From assembly GCF_003243515.1 (NCBI RefSeq), contig NZ_QFRA01000044.1, positions 1-28,349 of the forward strand: a stretch of DNA of 28,349 bases, read 5' to 3'. Position 1 is the first letter of the stretch; each line of letters begins with the position of its first letter. The stretch comes from Corynebacterium kroppenstedtii (GTDB lineage Bacteria; Actinomycetota; Actinomycetes; Mycobacteriales; Mycobacteriaceae). The position numbers and the translations under genes were made by a program. The notes beneath the pieces are model-generated. The model did no database searches. It saw only the letters and a program-made list of their open reading frames with translations, and was not told the DNA's origin. This document shows positions 26,901 through 28,349 of the stretch, one piece after another.

Positions 26901-28349
26901 ACAGCATCCGCAAGCGTCTCGCCATTTCCCGTCGCGCTTTGAACTACCACACAATAAAGCGCCCGGGTGTCTTGACGAGTGGAAAATACACCGGCCACAG
27001 CCCGAGTAACTCCAGCGACCTGCGTCGCTGTGGCCTCAATTTCTCCCAATTCGATCCGGTGACCGGCTACCTTGACTTGACGATCCCTCCGGCCAAGGAA
27101 CTCGATATAACCGTTATCCCCCATCACACCCCGGTCACCTGTATCGTAACTACGACCGATATTCGGTAGTTCTACAAATGCCGCGGCAGTCCGCTTAGGA
27201 TCGCCGATGTATCCTCGGGCTATTCCATTTCCGGAAATCCATATATCTCCCGGAACTCCTAAAGGACAAGGGCGCCGATCAGGACCAAGGACGTGAACAC
27301 GTTGTCCTCTGAGAGGATATCCGTAAGGGATTGCTCCGTCGAAGCTATTCTCGTCTACCTCTATACAGATGGACCAAATGCTTGCTTCTGTGGCGCCACC
27401 TAGGCTGATGATTCTAGCGTTCGGGAATACGTCCCGTGTCCGAGCCACTAAAGTAGCGGGAATCCGATCACCACTAAGCATCACTACTCTCATATCGGGG
27501 AAAACGGTGTTTTCCGCAATTCTCAAGAAGAGAAGCTCCAATAAAGCTGGTGCCGTGTTCCATATGGTTGTTTCATCGTTGCGGAGAACTTCGATGATTT
27601 CGTCAGCGTCTCTTTCATCACGCACCAAAAACACCGAAGCGCCCGTAGCGAAGGCTCCGAATATGTCATATACCGACAAGTCGAACCCATAAGACGATAA
27701 AGCGATTAACCTATCTTTCTGATTCACCTCAAAACGTTCGGAAATATCTCCAATAGTTCCCACAACACCACGGTGGGTAATTTCTACTCCCTTGGGCTCT
27801 CCTGTTGTCCCGGAAGTGAATATGACGTAGGCGAGGTCATCTGGATCGAGGACTACTTCTTTCGGATTTTCGGGAAAAGATTGCCAAATTTCTTCAACCG
27901 ACGAGCGTAAAACTGTTACCGCATTACTTCGACGAAGAATAGTTTCCTTGCGACGGTCAGGTAACTGGCTATCAATAGGTACCCACGCGGCCCCAGCACG
28001 CAGCACTCCCACCATTGCTACGATATCGGCAGAACGACGAGAGTACTCGACTGCTACAAGGTCTCCCTTTGAGCAGCCTTCTCGTTGGAGATAAGTAGCT
28101 ACTTTGCCGGCATTATCCCATAGCTGCTGGTAGGACATTGTCTCGTCGATATCTCGAATTGCAAGGGCATCTGGATGCGCTTCCCTATTCTCTCGAACGA
28201 GATCAATCAAGGTCCTTCCTTCCCATGGAGAAGGGCCTGTGTTGTTAAAGTCCTGAATTTTCTTATTCGTTTGTTCATCTACTACAGGCCAGGTTTCATC
28301 ACCATTGCGCGACGTTGCAAAATGGCGTTCCAACTCTTCAAAATTAAAG
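23915..28349 (-). CDS. Non-ribosomal peptide synthetase, cysteine-activating, A-PCP-Cy-PCP-TE (N-terminus beyond the window)
   Basis: The frame is open to the right edge, so the true start lies outside; a TTG at 28333 is not believable as a start because the preceding residues (FNFEELERHF) look like the end of a condensation domain. Numbering here is from 28333. Adenylation domain: about 40-515 (FTSGTTGEPKG 172-182, YDTGDRG 396-402, Lys508). Its pocket residues Asp218, Leu219, Tyr222, Asn259, Met285, Ser287, Leu311, Ile319 and Trp320 closely match the cysteine code. Carrier 1: Ser570 (GGDSL). Heterocyclisation domain: about 632-1075 (FPLTEMQQAYLIGR, DxxxxDxxS at Asp763/Asp768/Ser771, QTPQVLID). 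Carrier 2: Ser1148 (GIDSL). Thioesterase: about 1195-1472 with Ser1280 (GWSVG), Asp1304 and His1447. The second Cy has no A domain of its own, so the single A domain probably loads both carriers, as in HMWP2 of yersiniabactin. First of eight tightly linked genes visible here. Confidence 0.93.
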   Translation of the reverse strand, partial: FNFEELERHFATSRNGDETWPVVDEQTNKKIQDFNNTGPSPWEGRTLIDLVRENREAHPDALAIRDIDETMSYQQLWDNAGKVATYLQREGCSKGDLVAVEYSRRSADIVAMVGVLRAGAAWVPIDSQLPDRRKETILRRSNAVTVLRSSVEEIWQSFPENPKEVVLDPDDLAYVIFTSGTTGEPKGVEITHRGVVGTIGDISERFEVNQKDRLIALSSYGFDLSVYDIFGAFATGASVFLVRDERDADEIIEVLRNDETTIWNTAPALLELLFLRIAENTVFPDMRVVMLSGDRIPATLVARTRDVFPNARIISLGGATEASIWSICIEVDENSFDGAIPYGYPLRGQRVHVLGPDRRPCPLGVPGDIWISGNGIARGYIGDPKRTAAAFVELPNIGRSYDTGDRGVMGDNGYIEFLGRRDRQVKVAGHRIELGEIEATATQVAGVTRAVAGVFSTRQDTRALYCVVVQSATGNGETLADAVRNRLRQSLPTYMVPTVIEVRTELPVTSNGKVDYRRLEQQVKEGQVSNRDVVLGATSNHDEPIPEILREIWTDSLGGVTESESLGFFEAGGDSLGFQRMLRKVEERTGIRPRFRDIIVDPTLPTLAKVVVKGIKLPNQRIDEHREDLNEIGPNDPFPLTEMQQAYLIGRRAGFQYSGMGEHYYLESVTDVDLVRLEAALNKVIRAHPMLRAVIVGDDQQRVLADVDYYNIPVMDLRHATEDEIEEQISRHRARLSHEVFDPEQWPLFRLEALLLPDEHVRLFFSIDLMIGDGASQQIFIEDLGRAYRGEPLVEQNGTFQEYAIELQKRNLATTPQQLLGSEEYNKVISTFPAGSTLVLSEPVDEDPAMERLSRRFNASEVHRLQVTAAQLGCSLSALFLAAYAAALTSFSRGNRVGLNITTYNRDPEIGAHHNVIGDFTGVVLLPFENADIADLADTAREAQNALLTHLTAHYPGTQVLAEIARQKKSFGSAVAPFVFTSLLFDSDVSSALPHSSESIVKSTSSGGFSADRRIESDRNVLGTVEWVVSQTPQVLIDNQVIAVGNEISLAWDYRSGALDRQLVEDVFDVYCRTIDSCITGQPDVARLEKKQASRLRCLLSGSASNTSGASNKDPVAGQPSATALRRVSEALQSFGISCDSIDDNLFEHGIDSLSFVSLVQRIEEIAGHDIALADALETPTQRGLAALVHETDLLQPHRRCLSLLRKGDPTKVLLFVHGGFGTVDIYQQLARSMPGNYEIWGLSFAEHFMVYPQYLSIEELAADYVAAIRGRISPDSSIAVAGWSVGGTLAVELAHQLGDRCQALVLLDSLAPGPIVDVGDFTEHSERKLLESIPGFGISAEKSISDGVEGLWIEAQCAIESAHNSGAIRELARSLSPTLLEDLGMSGDRVTLTDLNTLRTLVAARNAYQPRSYRYDEALLVLPDDGEAENSRNWSKYGVKSVRSAEVIGNHYSFVMEQQGSATAQIIASYIEGRGM

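Noticed and set aside
28331..28333. TTG as the NRPS start codon
   Set aside because: The frame stays open upstream and encodes condensation-domain-like residues; no ribosome binding site is seen.
1..28349. CRISPR arrays, tRNA or rRNA genes
   Set aside because: No regularly spaced direct repeats, no tRNA cloverleaf with T-loop consensus and no rRNA-like sequence were seen by eye on either strand.

Overview
The window looks like an accessory-rich stretch of a Corynebacterium chromosome, possibly of the C. diphtheriae group. This is inferred from a MetP/MetS methionine-alanine importer pair, an lldD/lctP lactate pair, a class I NrdI/NrdF pair, an actinobacterial DUF4442 hotdog protein and an MTB12-like surface protein. 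Base composition is moderate in GC, with an AT-rich bacteriocin island and a decayed insertion sequence in the middle.

Layout. 1-424 holds a run of hairpins ending in a terminator. 565-2428 is metP (frameshifted) followed by metS. 2475-3046 holds two small genes of unknown role and a terminator. 3500-3880 is a small membrane protein. 5469-3960 (minus) is nrdI-nrdF; this NrdF has three of its metal-binding glutamates replaced by Gln, Ser and Lys, the signature of metal-free (class Ie, DOPA-radical) ribonucleotide reductase subunits. 5708-6136 is an FMN split-barrel protein. 9145-6242 (minus) is lldD and an lctP that seems to have lost about 100 internal residues. 9700-10199 is a secreted protein whose start is damaged. 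10768-14126 is a lactococcin-972-type bacteriocin island: bacteriocin, large integral membrane protein, ABC ATPase, second bacteriocin. 14500-15684 is a decayed IS3-family transposase, followed by about 800 bases without a recognisable gene and then a DUF4442 protein.

From the right edge to 17104, all on the minus strand and nearly without gaps, lies one long operon. It encodes a large NRPS that runs off the window, with domain order (end of C/Cy)-A-PCP-Cy-PCP-TE and a cysteine-type adenylation code. Then come a saccharopine-dehydrogenase-like reductase, a fused ABC ATPase-permease, a second permease, a SAM methyltransferase, an MTB12-like anchored protein, and a second ABC ATPase and permease. 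The content fits synthesis and export of a small thiazoline/thiazolidine metallophore related in logic to pyochelin and yersiniabactin, but with non-classical tailoring enzymes. That assignment is inference; the early genes lie outside the window.

Two metal-scarcity functions (a predicted metal-free RNR subunit and a predicted metallophore) therefore occur within 25 kb. Six genes carry a single-base frameshift, mostly at short homopolymer runs, and one more carries an in-frame stop. These may be real decay or assembly errors, and reads would settle it. The 4.4 kb NRPS reading frame is intact, which argues against uniformly poor sequence.
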